DNA from: Limnoperna fortunei
Lineage: Eukaryota; Mollusca; Bivalvia; Mytilida; Modiolidae
Assembly: GCA_944474755.1 (NCBI GenBank)
Contig: OX104124.1
Location: forward strand, 26,572,452 to 26,636,451
Length of the DNA: 64,000 bases
Reading direction: 5' to 3'
The position numbers and the translations under genes are program-made. Shown here piece after piece: positions 23,400 to 38,400 of this stretch (its first letter is position 1; each line of letters starts with the position of its first letter). Below the pieces are notes generated by a model. The model worked only from the letters and a program-made list of their open reading frames with translations, was not told the DNA's origin and did not search any database.

Positions 23400-26300
23400 T
23401 ATGACTGGTTCTTATTTGAGGTTTGTACAGTTTATTGACTGGTTCTTTCTTTTGTTTTGTACAGTTTATTGACTGTTTCTTTATTTAGTTTTGTACAGTT
23501 TATTTATAGTTTTCTATTGAGTTTTGTACAGTTTTTTTGACTGGTTCTTTATTGAGTTTTGTACAGTTTATTGACTGTTTCTTTATTGAGTTTTGTACAG
23601 TTTATTGACTGTTTCTTTATTTAGTTTTGTACAATTTATTGACTGGTTCTTTCTTTTGTTTTGTACAGTTTATTGACTGGTTCTTTATTGAGTTTTGTAC
23701 AGTTTATTGACTGTTTCTTTATTTAGTTTTGTACAGTTTATTGACTGTTTCTTTATTTAATTTGTGTACAATTTATTGACTGGTTCTTTATTTACTTTTG
23801 TACAGTTTATTGACTGTTTCTTGATTTAGTTTTGTACAGTTTATTGACTGGTCCTTTATTGAGTTTTTGACTGGTTCTTTATTTAGTTTTGTACAGTTTA
23901 TTGACTGGTTCTTAATTGAGTTTGTGTACATTTTATTGACTGGTTCTTTATTGAATTTTGTACAGTTTATTGACTGGCTCTTTATTGAGTTTTGTATAGT
24001 TATTGACTTGTTCTTTATTGAATTTTGTACAGTTTATTGACTAATTCTTTATTGAGTTTTGTACAGTTTATTACTTGTTCTTTATTCAGTTTTGTACAGT
24101 TTATTGACTGTTTCTTTATTGAGTTTTGTACAGTTTATTGACTGGTTCTTTGTTCAGTTTTGTTTTGTTTATTGACTGGTTCTTTATTCAGTTTTGTACA
24201 GTTTATTGACTGGTTCTTTATTCAGTTTTGTACAGTTTTTTTGACTGTTTCTTTATTGAGTTTTGTACAGTTTTATTACTGGTTCTTTATTGAGTTTTGT
24301 ACAGTTCATTGACTGGTTCTTTCTTTTGTTTTGTACAGTTTATTGACCGGTTCTTTATTGAGTTTTGTACAGTTTATTGACTTGTTCTTTATTGAGTTTT
24401 GTATAGTTATTGACTGGTTCTTTATTGAATTTTGTACAGTTGATTGACTAATTCTTTATTGAGTTTTGTACTGTTTATTACTGGTTCTTTATTCAGTTTT
24501 GTACAGTTTATTGACTGTTTCTTTATTGAGTTTTGTACAGTTTATTGACTGGTTCTTTGTTCAGTTTTGTTCTGTTTATTGACTGGTTCTTTATTCAGTT
24601 TTGTACAGTTTATTGACTGGTTCTTTATTCAGTTTTGTACAGTTTTTTTGACTGTTTCTTTATTAAGTTTTGTACAGTTTTATGACTGGTTCTTTATTGA
24701 GTTTTGTACAGTTCATTGACTGGTTCTTTCTTTTGTTTTGTACAGTTCATTGACTGGTTTTTTATTGAGTTTTGTACAGTTTATTGACTGGTTCTTTATT
24801 TAGTTTTGTACAGTTTATTGACTGGTTCTTTATTGAGTTTTGTTCAGTTTATTGACTGATTCTTTATTGAGTTTTGTACAGTTTATTGACTAATTCTTTA
24901 TTGAGTTTTGTACAGTTTATTGACTGGTTCTTTGTTCAGTTTTGTACAGTTTATTGACTAATTCTTTATTGAGTTTTGTACAGTTTATTACTGGTTCTTT
25001 ATTCAGTTTTGTACAGTTTATTGACTGGTTCTTTATTGAGTTTTGTACAGTTTATTGACTGTTTCTTTATTCAGTTTTGTACAGTTTTTTTGACTGTTTC
25101 TTTATTAAGTTTTGTACAGTTTTATGACTGGTTCTTTATTGAGTTTTGTACAGTTCATTGACTGGTTCTTTCTTTTGTTTTGTACAGTTCATTGACTGGT
25201 TTTTTATTGAGTTTTGTACAGTTTATTGACTGGTTCTTTATTTAGTTTTGTACAGTTTATTGACTGGTTCTTTATTGAGTTTTGTTCAGTTTATTGACTG
25301 ATTCTTTATTGAGTTTTGTACAGTTTATTGACTAATTCTTTATTGAGTTTTGTACAGTTTATTGACTGGTTCTTTATTCAGTTTTGTACAGTTTATTGAC
25401 TAATTCTTTATTGAGTTTTGTACAGTTTATTACTGGTTCTTTATTCAGTTTTGTACAGTTTATTGACTGGTTCTTTATTGAGTTTTGTACAGTTTATTGA
25501 CTGTTTCTTTATTGAGTTTTGTACAGTTTATTGACTGTTTCTTTATTTAGTTTTGTACAATTTATTGACTGGTTCTTTCTTTTGTTTTGTACAGTTTATT
25601 GACTGGTTCTTTATTGAGTTTTGTACAGTTTATTGACTGTTTCTTTATTTAGTTTTGTACAGTTTATTGACTGTTTCTTTATTTAGTTTGTGTGCAATTT
25701 ATTGACTGGTTCTTTATTGAGTTTGTGTACAATTTATTGACTGGTTCTTTATTGAATTTTGTACAGTTTATTGACTGGTTCTTTATTTAGTTTTGTACAG
25801 TTTATTGACTGGTTCTTTGTTCAGTTTTGTTCAGTTTATTGACTGGTTCTTTATTGAGTTTTGTACAGTTTATTGACTGTTTCTTTATTTAGTTTTGTAC
25901 AGTTTTTGACTGGTTCTTTATTTAGTTTTGTACAGTTTATTGACTGGTTCTTTATTCAGTTTTGTACAATTTATTGACTGGTTTTCGATTTAGTTTTGTA
26001 CAGTTTATTGACTGGTTCTTAGTTCAGTTTTGTACAGTTTATTGACTGGTTCTTTGTTCAGTTTTGTTCAGTTTATTGACTGGTTCTTTATTGAGTTTTG
26101 TACAGTTTATTGACTAATTCTTTATTGAGTTTTGTACAGTTTATTGACTGGTTCTTTATTCAGTTTTGTACAGTTTATTGACTAATTCTTTATTGAGTTT
26201 TGTACAGTTTATTACTGGTTCTTTATTCAGTTTTGTACAGTTAATTGACTGGTTCTTTATTGAGTTTTGTACAGTTTATTGACTGTTTCTTTATTGAGTT

Positions 26301-29300
26301 TTGTACAGTTTATTGACTGTTTCTTTATTTAGTTTTGTACAATTTATTGACTGGTTCTTTCTTTTGTTTTGTACAGTTTATTGACTGGTTCTTTATTGAG
26401 TTTTGTACAGTTTATTGACTGTTTCTTTATTTAGTTTTGTACAGTTTATTGACTGTTTCTTTATTTAGTTTGTGTGCAATTTATTGACTGGTTCTTTATT
26501 GAGTTTGTGTACAATTTATTGACTGGTTCTTTATTGAATTTTGTACAATTTATTGACTGGTTCTTTATATAGTTTTGTACAGTTTATTGACTGTTTCTTG
26601 ATTTAGTTTTGTACAGTTTATTGACTGGTTCTTTATTGAGTTTTGTACAGTTTATTGACTGTTTCTTTATTTAGTTTTGTACAGTTTTTGACTGGTTCTT
26701 TATTTAGTTTTGTACAGTTTATTGACTGGTTCTTTATTGAGTTTGTGTACATTTTATTGACTGGTTCTTTATTGAATTTTGTACAGTTTATTGACTGGCT
26801 CTTTATTGAGTTTTGTATAGTTATTGACTTGTTCTTTATTGAGTTTTGTACAGTTTATTGACTAATTCTTTATTGAGTTTTGTACAGTTTATTGACTGTT
26901 TCTTTATTTAGTTTTGTACAGTTTATTGACTGGTTCTTTCTTTTGTTTTGTACAGTTTATTGACTGGTTCTTTATTGAGTTTTGTACAGTTTATTGACTG
27001 TTTCTTTATTTAGTTTTGTACAGTTTATTGACTGTTTCTTTATTTAGTTTGTGTACAATTTATTGACTGGTTCTTTATTTAGTCTTGTACAGTTTATTGA
27101 CTGTTTCTTTATTTAGTTTTGTACAGTTTTATGACTGGTTCTTTAGTGAGTTTTGTACAGTTTATTGACTGTTTCTTTATTTAGTTTTGTACAGTTTTTG
27201 ACTGGTTCTTTATTTAGTTTTGTACAGTTTATTGATTGGTTCTTTATTGAGTTTGTGTACAATTTATTGACTGGTTCTTTATTGAGTTTTGTACAGTTTA
27301 TTGACTGGTTCTTTATTGAGTTTTGTATAGTTATTGACTGGTTCTTTATTGAATTTTGTACAGTTTATTGACTAATTCTTTATTGAGTTTTGTACAGTTT
27401 ATTACTGGTTCTTTATTCAGTTTTGTACAGTTTATTGACTGTTTCTTTATTGAGTTTTGTACAGTTTATTGACTGGTTCTTTGTTCAGTTTTGTTCTGTT
27501 TATTGACTGGTTCTTTATTCAGTTTTGTACAGTTTTTTGACTGGTTCTTTATTCAGTTTTGTACAGTTTTTTCTTACTGTTTCTTTTTCTTTATTGAGTT
27601 TTGTACAGTTTTATGACTGGTTCTTTATTGAGGTTTGTACAGTTTATTGACTGGTTCTTTCTTTTGTTTTGTACAGTTTCTTGACTGTTTCTTTATTTAG
27701 TTTTGTACAGTTTATTGACAGTTTTCTATTGAGTTTTGTACAGTTTTTTTGACTGGTTCTTTATTGAGTTTTGTACAGTTTATTGACTGTTTCTTTATTG
27801 AGTTTTGTACAGTTTATTGACTGTTTCTTTATTTAGTTTTGTACAGTTTATTGACTGGTTCTTTCTTTTGTTTTGTACAGTTTATTGACTGGTTCTTTAT
27901 TGAGTTTTGTACAGTTTATTTACTGTTTCTTTATTTAGTTTTGTACAGTTTATTGACTGTTTCTTTATTTAGTTTGTGTACAATTTATTGACTGGTTCTT
28001 TATTTAGTTTTGTACAGTTTATTGACTGTTTCTTGATTTAGTTTTGTACAGTTTATTGACTGGTTCTTTATTGAGTTTTGTACAGTTTATTGACTGTTTC
28101 TTTATTTAGTTTTGTACAGTTTTTGACTGGTTCTTTATTTAGTTTTGTACAGTTTATTGACTGGTTCTTTATTGAATTTTGTACAGTTTATTGACTGGCT
28201 CTTTATTGAGTTTTGTATAGTTATTGACTTGTTCTTTATTGAATTTTGTACAGTTTATTGACTAATTCTTTATTGAGTTTTGTACAGTTTATTACTGGTT
28301 CTTTATTCTGTTTTGTACAGTTTATTGACTGTTTCTTTATTGAGTTTTGTACAGTTTATTGACTGTTTCTTTATTGAGTTTTGTACAGTTTATTGACTGT
28401 TTCTTTATTGAGTTTTGTACAGTTTATTGACTGGTTCTTTATTGAGTTTTGTACAGTTTATTGACTATTTCTTTATTGCGTTTTGTACAGTTTATTGACT
28501 GGTTCTTTATTAAGTTTTGAACAGTTTATTGACTGGTTCTTTATTGAGCTTTGTAAAGTTTATTGACTGTTCTTTATTGAGTTTTGTATAGTTTATTGAC
28601 TAATTCTTTATTGAGTTTTGTACAGTTTATTGACTGTTTCTTTATTGAAGTTTTGTACAGTTTATTGACTCTTTCTTTATTTAGTTTTGTACAGTTTATT
28701 GACTGGTTCTTTATTTAGTTTTGAACAGTTTATTCACTGGTTCTTTATTGTGTTTTGTACAGTTTATTGACTGGTTCTTTATTGAGTTTTGTACAGTTTA
28801 TTGACTTTTTCTTTATTGAGTTTTGTACAGTTTATTGACTGGTTCTTTATTGAGTTTTGTACAGTTTATTGACTAATTCTTTAGTGAGTTTTGTACAGTT
28901 TATTACTGGTTCTTTATTCAGTTTTGTACAGTTTTTTCTTACTGTTTCTTTTTCTTTATTGAGTTTTGTACAGTTTTATGACTGGTTCTTTCTTTTGTTT
29001 TGTACAGTTTATTGACTGTTTCTTTATTTAGTTTTGTACAGTTTATTTATAGTTTTCTATTGAGTTTTGTACAGTTTTTTTGACTGGTTCTTTATTGAGT
29101 TTTGTACAGTTTATTGACTGTTTCTTTATTGAGTTTTGTACAGTTTATTGACTGTTTCTTTATTTAGTTTTGTACAATTTATTGACTGGTTCTTTCTTTT
29201 GTTTTGTACAGTTTATTGACTGGTTCTTTATTGAGTTTTGTACAGTTTATTGACTGTTTCTTTATTTAGTTTTGTACAGTTTATTGACTGTTTCTTTATT

Positions 29301-32300
29301 TAATTTGTGTACAATTTATTGACTGGTTCTTTATTTAGTTTTGTACAGTTTATTGACTGTTTCTTGATTTAGTTTTGTACAGTTTATTGACTGGTCCTTT
29401 ATTGAGTTTTTGACTGGTTCTTTATTTAGTTTTGTACAGTTTATTGACTGGTTCTTAATTGAGTTTGTGTACATTTTATTGACTGGTTCTTTATTGAATT
29501 TTGTACAGTTTATTGACTGGCTCTTTATTGAGTTTTGTATAGTTATTGACTTGTTCTTTATTGAATTTTGTACAGTTTATTGACTAATTCTTTATTGAGT
29601 TTTGTACAGTTTATTACTTGTTCTTTATTCAGTTTTGTACAGTTTATTGACTGTTTCTTTATTGAGTTTTGTACAGTTTATTGACTGGTTCTTTGTTCAG
29701 TTTTGTTTTGTTTATTGACTGGTTCTTTATTCAGTTTTGTACAGTTTATTGACTGGTTCTTTATTCAGTTTTGTACAGTTTTTTTGACTGTTTCTTTATT
29801 GAGTTTTGTACAGTTTTATTACTGGTTCTTTATTGAGTTTTGTACAGTTCATTGACTGGTTCTTTCTTTTGTTTTGTACAGTTTATTGACCGGTTCTTTA
29901 TTGAGTTTTGTACAGTTTATTGACTTGTTCTTTATTGAGTTTTGTATAGTTATTGACTGGTTCTTTATTGAATTTTGTACAGTTGATTGACTAATTCTTT
30001 ATTGAGTTTTGTACTGTTTATTACTGGTTCTTTATTCAGTTTTGTACAGTTTATTGACTGTTTCTTTATTGAGTTTTGTACAGTTTATTAACTGGTTCTT
30101 TGTTCAGTTTTGTTCTGTTTATTGACTGGTTCTTTATTCAGTTTTGTACAGTTTATTGACTGGTTCTTTATTCAGTTTTGTACAGTTTTTTTGACTGTTT
30201 CTTTATTAAGTTTTGTACAGTTTTATGACTGGTTCTTTATTGAGTTTTGTACAGTTCATTGACTGGTTCTTTCTTTTGTTTTGTACAGTTCATTGACTGG
30301 TTTTTTATTGAGTTTTGTACAGTTTATTGACTGGTTCTTTTTTTAGTTTTGTACAGTTTATTGACTGGTTCTTTATTGAGTTTTGTTCAGTTTATTGACT
30401 GATTCTTTATTGAGTTTTGTACAGTTTATTGACTAATTCTTTATTGAGTTTTGTACAGTTTATTGACTGGTTCTTTATTCAGTTTTGTACAGTTTATTGA
30501 CTAATTCTTTATTGAGTTTTGTACAGTTTATTACTGGTTCTTTATTCAGTTTTGTACAGTTTATTGACTGGTTCTTTATTGAGTTTTGTACAGTTTATTG
30601 ACTGGTTCTTTATTGAGTTTTGTACAGTTTATTGACTGTTTCTTTATTTAGTTTTGTACAATTTATTGACTGGTTCTTTCTTTTGTTTTGTACAGTTTAT
30701 TGACTGGTTCTTTATTGAGTTTTGTACAGTTGATTGACTGTTTCTTTATTTAGTTTTGTACAGTTTATTGACTGTTTCTTTATTTAGTTTGTGTGCAATT
30801 TATTGACTGGTTCTTTATTGAGTTTGTGTACAATTTATTGACTGGTTCTTTATTGAATTTTGTACAGTTTATTGACTGGTTCTTTATTTAGTTTTGTACA
30901 GTTTATTGACTGGTTCTTTGTTCAGTTTTGTACAGTTTATTGACTGGTTCTTTATTGAGTTTTGTACAGTTTATTGACTGTTTCTTTATTTAGTTTTGTA
31001 CAGTTTTTGACTGGTTCTTTATTTAGTTTTGTACAGTTTATTGACTGGTTCTTTATTCAGTTTTGTACAATTTATTGACTGGTTTTTGATTTAGTTTTGT
31101 ACAGTTTATTGACTGGTTCTTAGTTCAGTTTTGTACAGTTTATTGACTGGTTCTTTGTTCAGTTTTGTTCAGTTTATTGACTGGTTCTTTATTGAGTTTT
31201 GTACAGTTTATTGACTAATTCTTTATTGAGTTTTGTACAGTTTATTGACTGGTTCTTTATTCAGTTTTGTACAGTTTATTGACTAATTCTTTATTGAGTT
31301 TTGTACAGTTTATTACTGGTTTTTTATTCAGTTTTGTACAGTTAATTGACTGGTTCTTTATTGAGTTTTGTACAGTTTATTGACTGTTTCTTTATTGAGT
31401 TTTGTACAGTTTATTGACTGTTTCTTTATTTAGTTTTGTACAATTTATTGACTGGTTCTTTCTTTTGTTTTGTACAGTTTATTGACTGGTTCTTTATTGA
31501 GTTTTGTACAGTTTATTGACTGTTTCTTTATTTAGTTTTGTACAGTTTATTGACTGTTTCTTTATTTAGTTTGTGTGCAATTTATTGACTGGTTCTTTAT
31601 TGAGTTTGTGTACAATTTATTGACTGGTTCTTTATTGAATTTTGTACAATTTATTGACTGGTTCTTTATATAGTTTTGTACAGTTTATTGACTGTTTCTT
31701 GATTTAGTTTTGTACAGTTTATTGACTGGTTCTTTATTGAGTTTTGTACAGTTTATTGACTGTTTCTTTATTTAGTTTTGTACAGTTTTTGACTGGTTCT
31801 TTATTTAGTTTTGTACAGTTTATTGACTGGTTCTTTATTGAGTTTGTGTACATTTTATTGACTGGTTCTTTATTGAATTTTGTACAGTTTATTGACTGGC
31901 TCTTTATTGAGTTTTGTGTAGTTATTGACTTGTTCTTTATTAAGTTATGTACAGTTTATTGACTAATTCTTTATTGAGTTTTGTACAGTTTATTGACTGT
32001 TTCTTTATTTAGTTTTGTACAGTTTATTGACTGGTTCTTTCTTTTGTTTTGTACAGTTTATTGACTGGTTCTTTTTTGAGTTTTGTACAGTTTATTGACT
32101 GTTTCTTTATTTAGTTTTGTACAGTTTATTGACTGTTTCTTTATTTAGTTTGTGTACAATTTATTGACTGGTTCTTTATTTAGTCTTGTACAGTTTATTG
32201 ACTGTTTCTTTATTTAGTTTTGTACAGTTTTATGACTGGTTCTTTAGTGAGTTTTGTACAGTTTATTGACTGTTTCTTTATTTAGTTTTGTACAGTTTTT

Positions 32301-34050
32301 GACTGGTTCTTTATTTAGTTTTGTACAGTTTATTGATTGGTTCTTTATTGAGTTTGTGTACAATTTATTGACTGGTTCTTTATTGAGTTTTGTACAGTTT
32401 ATTGACTGGTTCTTTATTGAGTTTTGTATAGTTATTGACTGGTTCTTTATTGAATTTTGTACAGTTTATTGACTAATTCTTTATTGAGTTTTGTACAGTT
32501 TATTACTGGTTCTTTATTCAGTTTTGTACAGTTTATTGACTGTTTCTTTATTGAGTTTTGTACAGTTTATTGACTGGTTCTTTGTTCAGTTTTGTTCTGT
32601 TTATTGACTGGTTCTTTATTCAGTTTTGTACAGTTTATTGACTGGTTCTTTATTCAGTTTTGTACAGTTTTTTCTTACTGTTTCTTTTTCTTTATTGAGT
32701 TTTGTACAGTTTTATGACTGGTTCTTTATTGAAGTTTGTACAGTTTATTGACTGGTTCTTTCTTTTGTTTTGTACAGTTTCTTGACTGTTTCTTTATTTA
32801 GTTTTGTACAGTTTATTGACAGTTTTCTATTGAGTTTTGTACAGTTTTTTTGACTGGTTCTTTATTGAGTTTTGTACAGTTTATTGACTGTTTCTTTATT
32901 GAGTTTTGTACAATTTATTGACTGGTTCTTTCTTTTGTTTTGTACAGTTTATTGACTGGTTCTTTATTGAGTTTTGTACAGTTTATTTACTGTTTCTTTA
33001 TTTAGTTTTGTACAGTTTATTGACTGTTTCTTTATTTAGTTTGTGTACAATTTATTGACTGGTTCTTTATTTAGTTTTGTACAGTTTATTGACTGTTTCT
33101 TGATTTAGTTTTGTACAGTTTATTGACTGGTTCTTTATTGAGTTTTGTACAGTTTATTGACTGTTTCTTTATTTAGTTTTGTACAGTTTTTGACTGGTTC
33201 TTTATTTAGTTTTGTACAGTTTATTGACTGGTTCTTTATTGAGTTTGTGTACATTTTATTGACTGGTTCTTTATTGAATTTTGTACAGTTTATTGACTGG
33301 CTCTTTATTGAGTTTTGTATAGTTATTGACTTGTTCTTTATTGAATTTTGTACAGTTTATTGACTAATTCTTTATTGAGTTTTGTACAGTTTATTACTGG
33401 TTCTTTATTCAGTTTTGTACAGTTTATTGACTGTTTCTTTATTGAGTTTTGTACAGTTTATTGACTGTTTCTTTATTGAGTTTTGTACAGTTTATTGACT
33501 GTTTCTTTATTGAGTTTTGTACAGTTTATTGACTGGTTCTTTATTGAGTTTTGTACAGTTTATTGACTATTTCTTTATTGCGTTTTGTACAGTTTATTGA
33601 CTGGTTCTTTATTAAGTTTTGAACAGTTTATTGACTGGTTCTTTATTGAGCTTTGTAAAGTTTATTGACTGTTCTTTATTGAGTTTTGTATAGTTTATTG
33701 ACTAATTCTTTATTGAGTTTTGTACAGTTTATTGACTGTTTCTTTATTGAAGTTTTGTACAGTTTATTGACTCTTTCTTTATTTAGTTTTGTACAGTTTA
33801 TTGACTGGTTCTTTATTTAGTTTTGAACAGTTTATTCACTGGTTCTTTATTGTGTTTTGTACAGTTTATTGACTGGTTCTTTATTGAGTTTTGTACAGTT
33901 TATTGACTTTTTCTTTATTGAGTTTTGTACAGTTTATTGACTGGTTCTTTATTGAGTTTTGTACAGTTTATTGACTAATTCTTTAGTGAGTTTTGTACAG
34001 TTTATTACTGGTTCTTTATTCAGTTTTGTACAGTTTTTTCTTACTGTTTC
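23400..34050. repeat. 5.5-kb tandem higher-order repeat, two copies
   Basis: A block of about 5.5 kb (23400-28980) recurs directly after itself (from about 28985). Private markers are 5,543 bp apart in the first part: TTTATTTATAG (23501), GTCCTTTATTGAGTTTTTGAC (23851/29394), TTACTTGTTC (24071/29614) and TATTGACCGG (24341/29884). After 25500 the offset becomes 5,101 bp, because copy 1 holds an extra 442 bp (thirteen monomers), a local duplication of the TTTATTAAGTTTTG region at about 24660-25110. The join at 28985 has lost one monomer. Confidence 0.85.
28412..28445 (+). repeat. Canonical 34-bp monomer (reference copy)
   Basis: This is a clean example of the commonest monomer form. Positions 6-10 hold GTACA, part of the palindrome TGTACA, which carries an RsaI site GTAC in nearly every copy. 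Positions 11-20 read GTTTATTGAC, then TGGTTC, then a tail ending TTGA. Base count is 18 T, 6 A, 7 G and 3 C. An equally common sister form has GT in place of GG after GACT. Neither holds an ATG on the + strand. Confidence 0.95.
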
Positions 34051-35421
34051 TTTTTCTTTATTGAGTTTTGTACAGTTTTATGACTGGTTCTTTATTGAGG
34101 TTTGTACAGTTTATTGACTGGTTCTTTCTTTTGTTTTGTACAGTTTCTTGACTGTTTCTTTATTTAGTTTTGTACAGTTTATTGACAGTTTTCTATTGAG
34201 TTTTGTACAGTTTTTTTGACTGGTTCTTTATTGAGTTTTGTACAGTTTATTGACTGTTTCTTTATTGAGTTTTGTACAGTTTATTGACTGGTTCTTTCTT
34301 TTGTTTTGTACAGTTTATTGACTGGTTCTTTATTGAGTTTTGTACAGTTTATTTACTGTTTCTTTATTTAGTTTTGTACAGTTTATTGACTGTTTCTTTA
34401 TTTAGTTTGTGTACAATTTATTGACTGGTTCTTTATTTAGTTTTGTACAGTTTATTGACTGTTTCTTGATTTAGTTTTGTACAGTTTATTGACTGGTTCT
34501 TTATTGAGTTTTGTACAGTTTATTGACTGTTTCTTTATTTAGTTTTGTACAGTTTTTGACTGGTTCTTTATTTAGTTTTGTACAGTTTATTGACTGGTTC
34601 TTTATTGAGTTTGTGTACATTTTATTGACTGGTTCTTTATTGAATTTTGTACAGTTTATTGACTGGCTCTTTATTGAGTTTTGTATAGTTATTGACTTGT
34701 TCTTTATTGAATTTTGTACAGTTTATTGACTAATTCTTTATTGAGTTTTGTACAGTTTATTACTGGTTCTTTATTCAGTTTTGTACAGTTTATTGACTGT
34801 TTCTTTATTGAGTTTTGTACAGTTTATTGACTGTTTCTTTATTGAGTTTTGTACAGTTTATTGACTGTTTCTTTATTGAGTTTTGTACAGTTTATTGACT
34901 GGTTCTTTATTGAGTTTTGTACAGTTTATTGACTATTTCTTTATTGCGTTTTGTACAGTTTATTGACTGGTTCTTTATTAAGTTTTGAACAGTTTATTGA
35001 CTGGTTCTTTATTGAGCTTTGTAAAGTTTATTGACTGTTCTTTATTGAGTTTTGTATAGTTTATTGACTAATTCTTTATTGAGTTTTGTACAGTTTATTG
35101 ACTGTTTCTTTATTGAAGTTTTGTACAGTTTATTGACTCTTTCTTTATTTAGTTTTGTACAGTTTATTGACTGGTTCTTTATTTAGTTTTGAACAGTTTA
35201 TTCACTGGTTCTTTATTGTGTTTTGTACAGTTTATTGACTGGTTCTTTATTGAGTTTTGTACAGTTTATTGACTTTTTCTTTATTGAGTTTTGTACAGTT
35301 TATTGACTGGTTCTTTATTGAGTTTTGTACAGTTTATTGACTAATTCTTTAGTGAGTTTTGTACAGTTTATTACTGGTTCTTTATTCAGTTTTGTACAGT
35401 TTTTTCTTACTGTTTCTTTTT
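32690..35421. repeat. 1,366-bp tandem duplication
   Basis: The copies are about 32690-34055 and 34056-35421. Matching landmarks 1,366 bp apart include TTTCTTGACTG (32779/34145) and the A modules at 33145 and 34511; GACTATTTCTTTATTGCG and GAACAGTTTATTCACTGG recur likewise. The unit includes a run of rare monomers (GCTTTGTAAAG, GAAGTTTTG, GACTTTTTC) also found at 28320-28900 and 37980-38530. Confidence 0.85.
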
Positions 35422-38400
35422 CTTTATTGAGTTTTGTACAGTTTTATGACTGGTTCTTTATTGAGGTTTGTACAGTTTATTGACTGGTTCTTTCTTTTGT
35501 TTTGTACAGTTTATTGACTGTTTCTTTATTTAGTTTTGTACAGTTTATTTATAGTTTTCTATTGAGTTTTGTACAGTTTTTTTGACTGGTTCTTTATTGA
35601 GTTTTGTACAGTTTATTGACTGTTTCTTTATTGAGTTTTGTACAGTTTATTGACTGTTTCTTTATTTAGTTTTGTACAATTTATTGACTGGTTCTTTAGT
35701 GAGTTTTGTACAGTTTATTGACTGGTTCTTTATTGAGTTTTGTACAGTTTATTGACTGTTTCTTTATTTAGTTTTGTACAGTTTATTGACTGTTTCTTTA
35801 TTTAATTTGTGTACAATTTATTGACTGGTTCTTTATTTAGTTTTGTACAGTTTATTGACTGTTTCTTGATTTAGTTTTGTACAGTTTATTGACTGGTCCT
35901 TTATTGAGTTTTTGACTGGTTCTTTATTTAGTTTTGTACAGTTTTATTACTGGTTCTTTATTGAGTTTTGTACAGTTCATTGACTGGTTCTTTCTTTTGT
36001 TTTGTACAGTTTATTGACTGGTTCTTTATTGAGTTTTGTACAGTTTATTGACTGTTTCTTTATTTAGTTTTGTACAGTTTATTGACTGTTTCTTTATTTA
36101 GTTTGTGTGCAATTTATTGACTGGTTCTTTATTGAGTTTGTGTACAATTTATTGACTGGTTCTTTATTGAATTTTGTACAATTTATTGACTGGTTCTTTA
36201 TATAGTTTTGTACAGTTTATTGACTGTTTCTTGATTTAGTTTTGTACAGTTTATTGACTGGTTCTTTATTGAGTTTTGTACAGTTTATTGACTGTTTCTT
36301 TATTTAGTTTTGTACAGTTTTTGACTGGTTCTTTATTTAGTTTTGTACAGTTTATTGACTGGTTCTTTATTGAGTTTGTGTACATTTTATTGACTGGTTC
36401 TTTATTGAATTTTGTACAGTTTATTGACTGGCTCTTTATTGAGTTTTGTGTAGTTATTGACTTGTTCTTTATTGAGTTATGTACAGTTTATTGACTAATT
36501 CTTTATTGAGTTTTGTACAGTTTATTGACTGTTTCTTTATTTAGTTTTGTACAGTTTATTGACTGGTTCTTTCTTTTGTTTTGTACTGTTTATTGACTGG
36601 TTCTTTATTGAGTTTTGTACAGTTTATTGACTGTTTCTTTATTTAGTTTTGTACAGTTTATTGACTGTTTCTTTATTTAGTTTGTGTACAATTTATTGAC
36701 TGGTTCTTTATTTAGTCTTGTACAGTTTATTGACTGTTTCTTTATTTAGTTTTGTACAGTTTTATGACTGGTTCTTTAGTGAGTTTTGTACAGTTTATTG
36801 ACTGTTTCTTTATTTAGTTTTGTACAGTTTTTGACTGGTTCTTTATTTAGTTTTGTACAGTTTATTGATTGGTTCTTTATTGAGTTTGTGTACAATTTAT
36901 TGACTGGTTCTTTATTGAGTTTTGTACAGTTTATTGACTGGTTCTTTATTGAGTTTTGTATAGTTATTGACTGGTTCTTTATTGAATTTTGTACAGTTTA
37001 TTGACTAATTCTTTATTGAGTTTTGTACAGTTTATTACTGGTTCTTTATTCAGTTTTGTACAGTTTATTGACTGTTTCTTTATTGAGTTTTGTACAGTTT
37101 ATTGACTGGTTCTTTGTTCAGTTTTGTTCTGTTTATTGACTGGTTCTTTATTCAGTTTTGTACAGTTTATTGACTGGTTCTTTATTCAGTTTTGTACAGT
37201 TTTTTCTTACTGTTTCTTTTTCTTTATTGAGTTTTGTACAGTTTTATGACTGGTTCTTTATTGAGGTTTGTACAGTTTATTGACTGGTTCTTTCTTTTGT
37301 TTTGTACAGTTTCTTGACTGTTTCTTTATTTAGTTTTGTACAGTTTATTGACAGTTTTCTATTGAGTTTTGTACAGTTTTTTTGACTGGTTCTTTATTGA
37401 GTTTTGTACAGTTTATTGACTGTTTCTTTATTGAGTTTTGTACAGTTTATTGACTGTTTCTTTATTTAGTTTTGTACAATTTATTGACTGGTTCTTTCTT
37501 TTGTTTTGTACAGTTTATTGACTGGTTCTTTATTGAGTTTTGTACAGTTTATTTAGTTTTCTACAGTTTATTGACTGTTTCTTTATTTAGTTTGTGTACA
37601 ATTTATTGACTGGTTCTTTATTTAGTTTTGTACAGTTTATTGACTGTTTCTTGATTTAGTTTTGTACAGTTTATTGACTGGTTCTTTATTGAGTTTTGTA
37701 CAGTTTATTGACTGTTTCTTTATTTAGTTTTGTACAGTTTTTGACTGGTTCTTTATTTAGTTTTGTACAGTTTATTGACTGGTTCTTTATTGAGTTTGTG
37801 TACATTTTATTGACTGGTTCTTTATTGAATTTTGTACAGTTTATTGACTGGCTCTTTATTGAGTTTTGTATAGTTATTGACTTGTTCTTTATTGAATTTT
37901 GTACAGTTTATTGACTAATTCTTTATTGAGTTTTGTACAGTTTATTACTGGTTCTTTATTCAGTTTTGTACAGTTTATTGACTGTTTCTTTATTGAGTTT
38001 TGTACAGTTTATTGACTGTTTCTTTATTGAGTTTTGTACAGTTTATTGACTGTTTCTTTATTGAGTTTTGTACAGTTTATTGACTGGTTCTTTATTGAGT
38101 TTTGTACAGTTTATTGACTATTTCTTTATTGCGTTTTGTACAGTTTATTGACTGGTTCTTTATTAAGTTTTGAACAGTTTATTGACTGGTTCTTTATTGA
38201 GCTTTGTAAAGTTTATTGACTGTTCTTTATTGAGTTTTGTATAGTTTATTGTCTAATTCTTTATTGAGTTTTGTACAGTTTATTGACTGTTTCTTTATTG
38301 AAGTTTTGTACAGTTTATTGACTCTTTCTTTATTTAGTTTTGTACAGTTTATTGACTGGTTCTTTATTTAGTTTTGAACAGTTTATTCACTGGTTCTTTA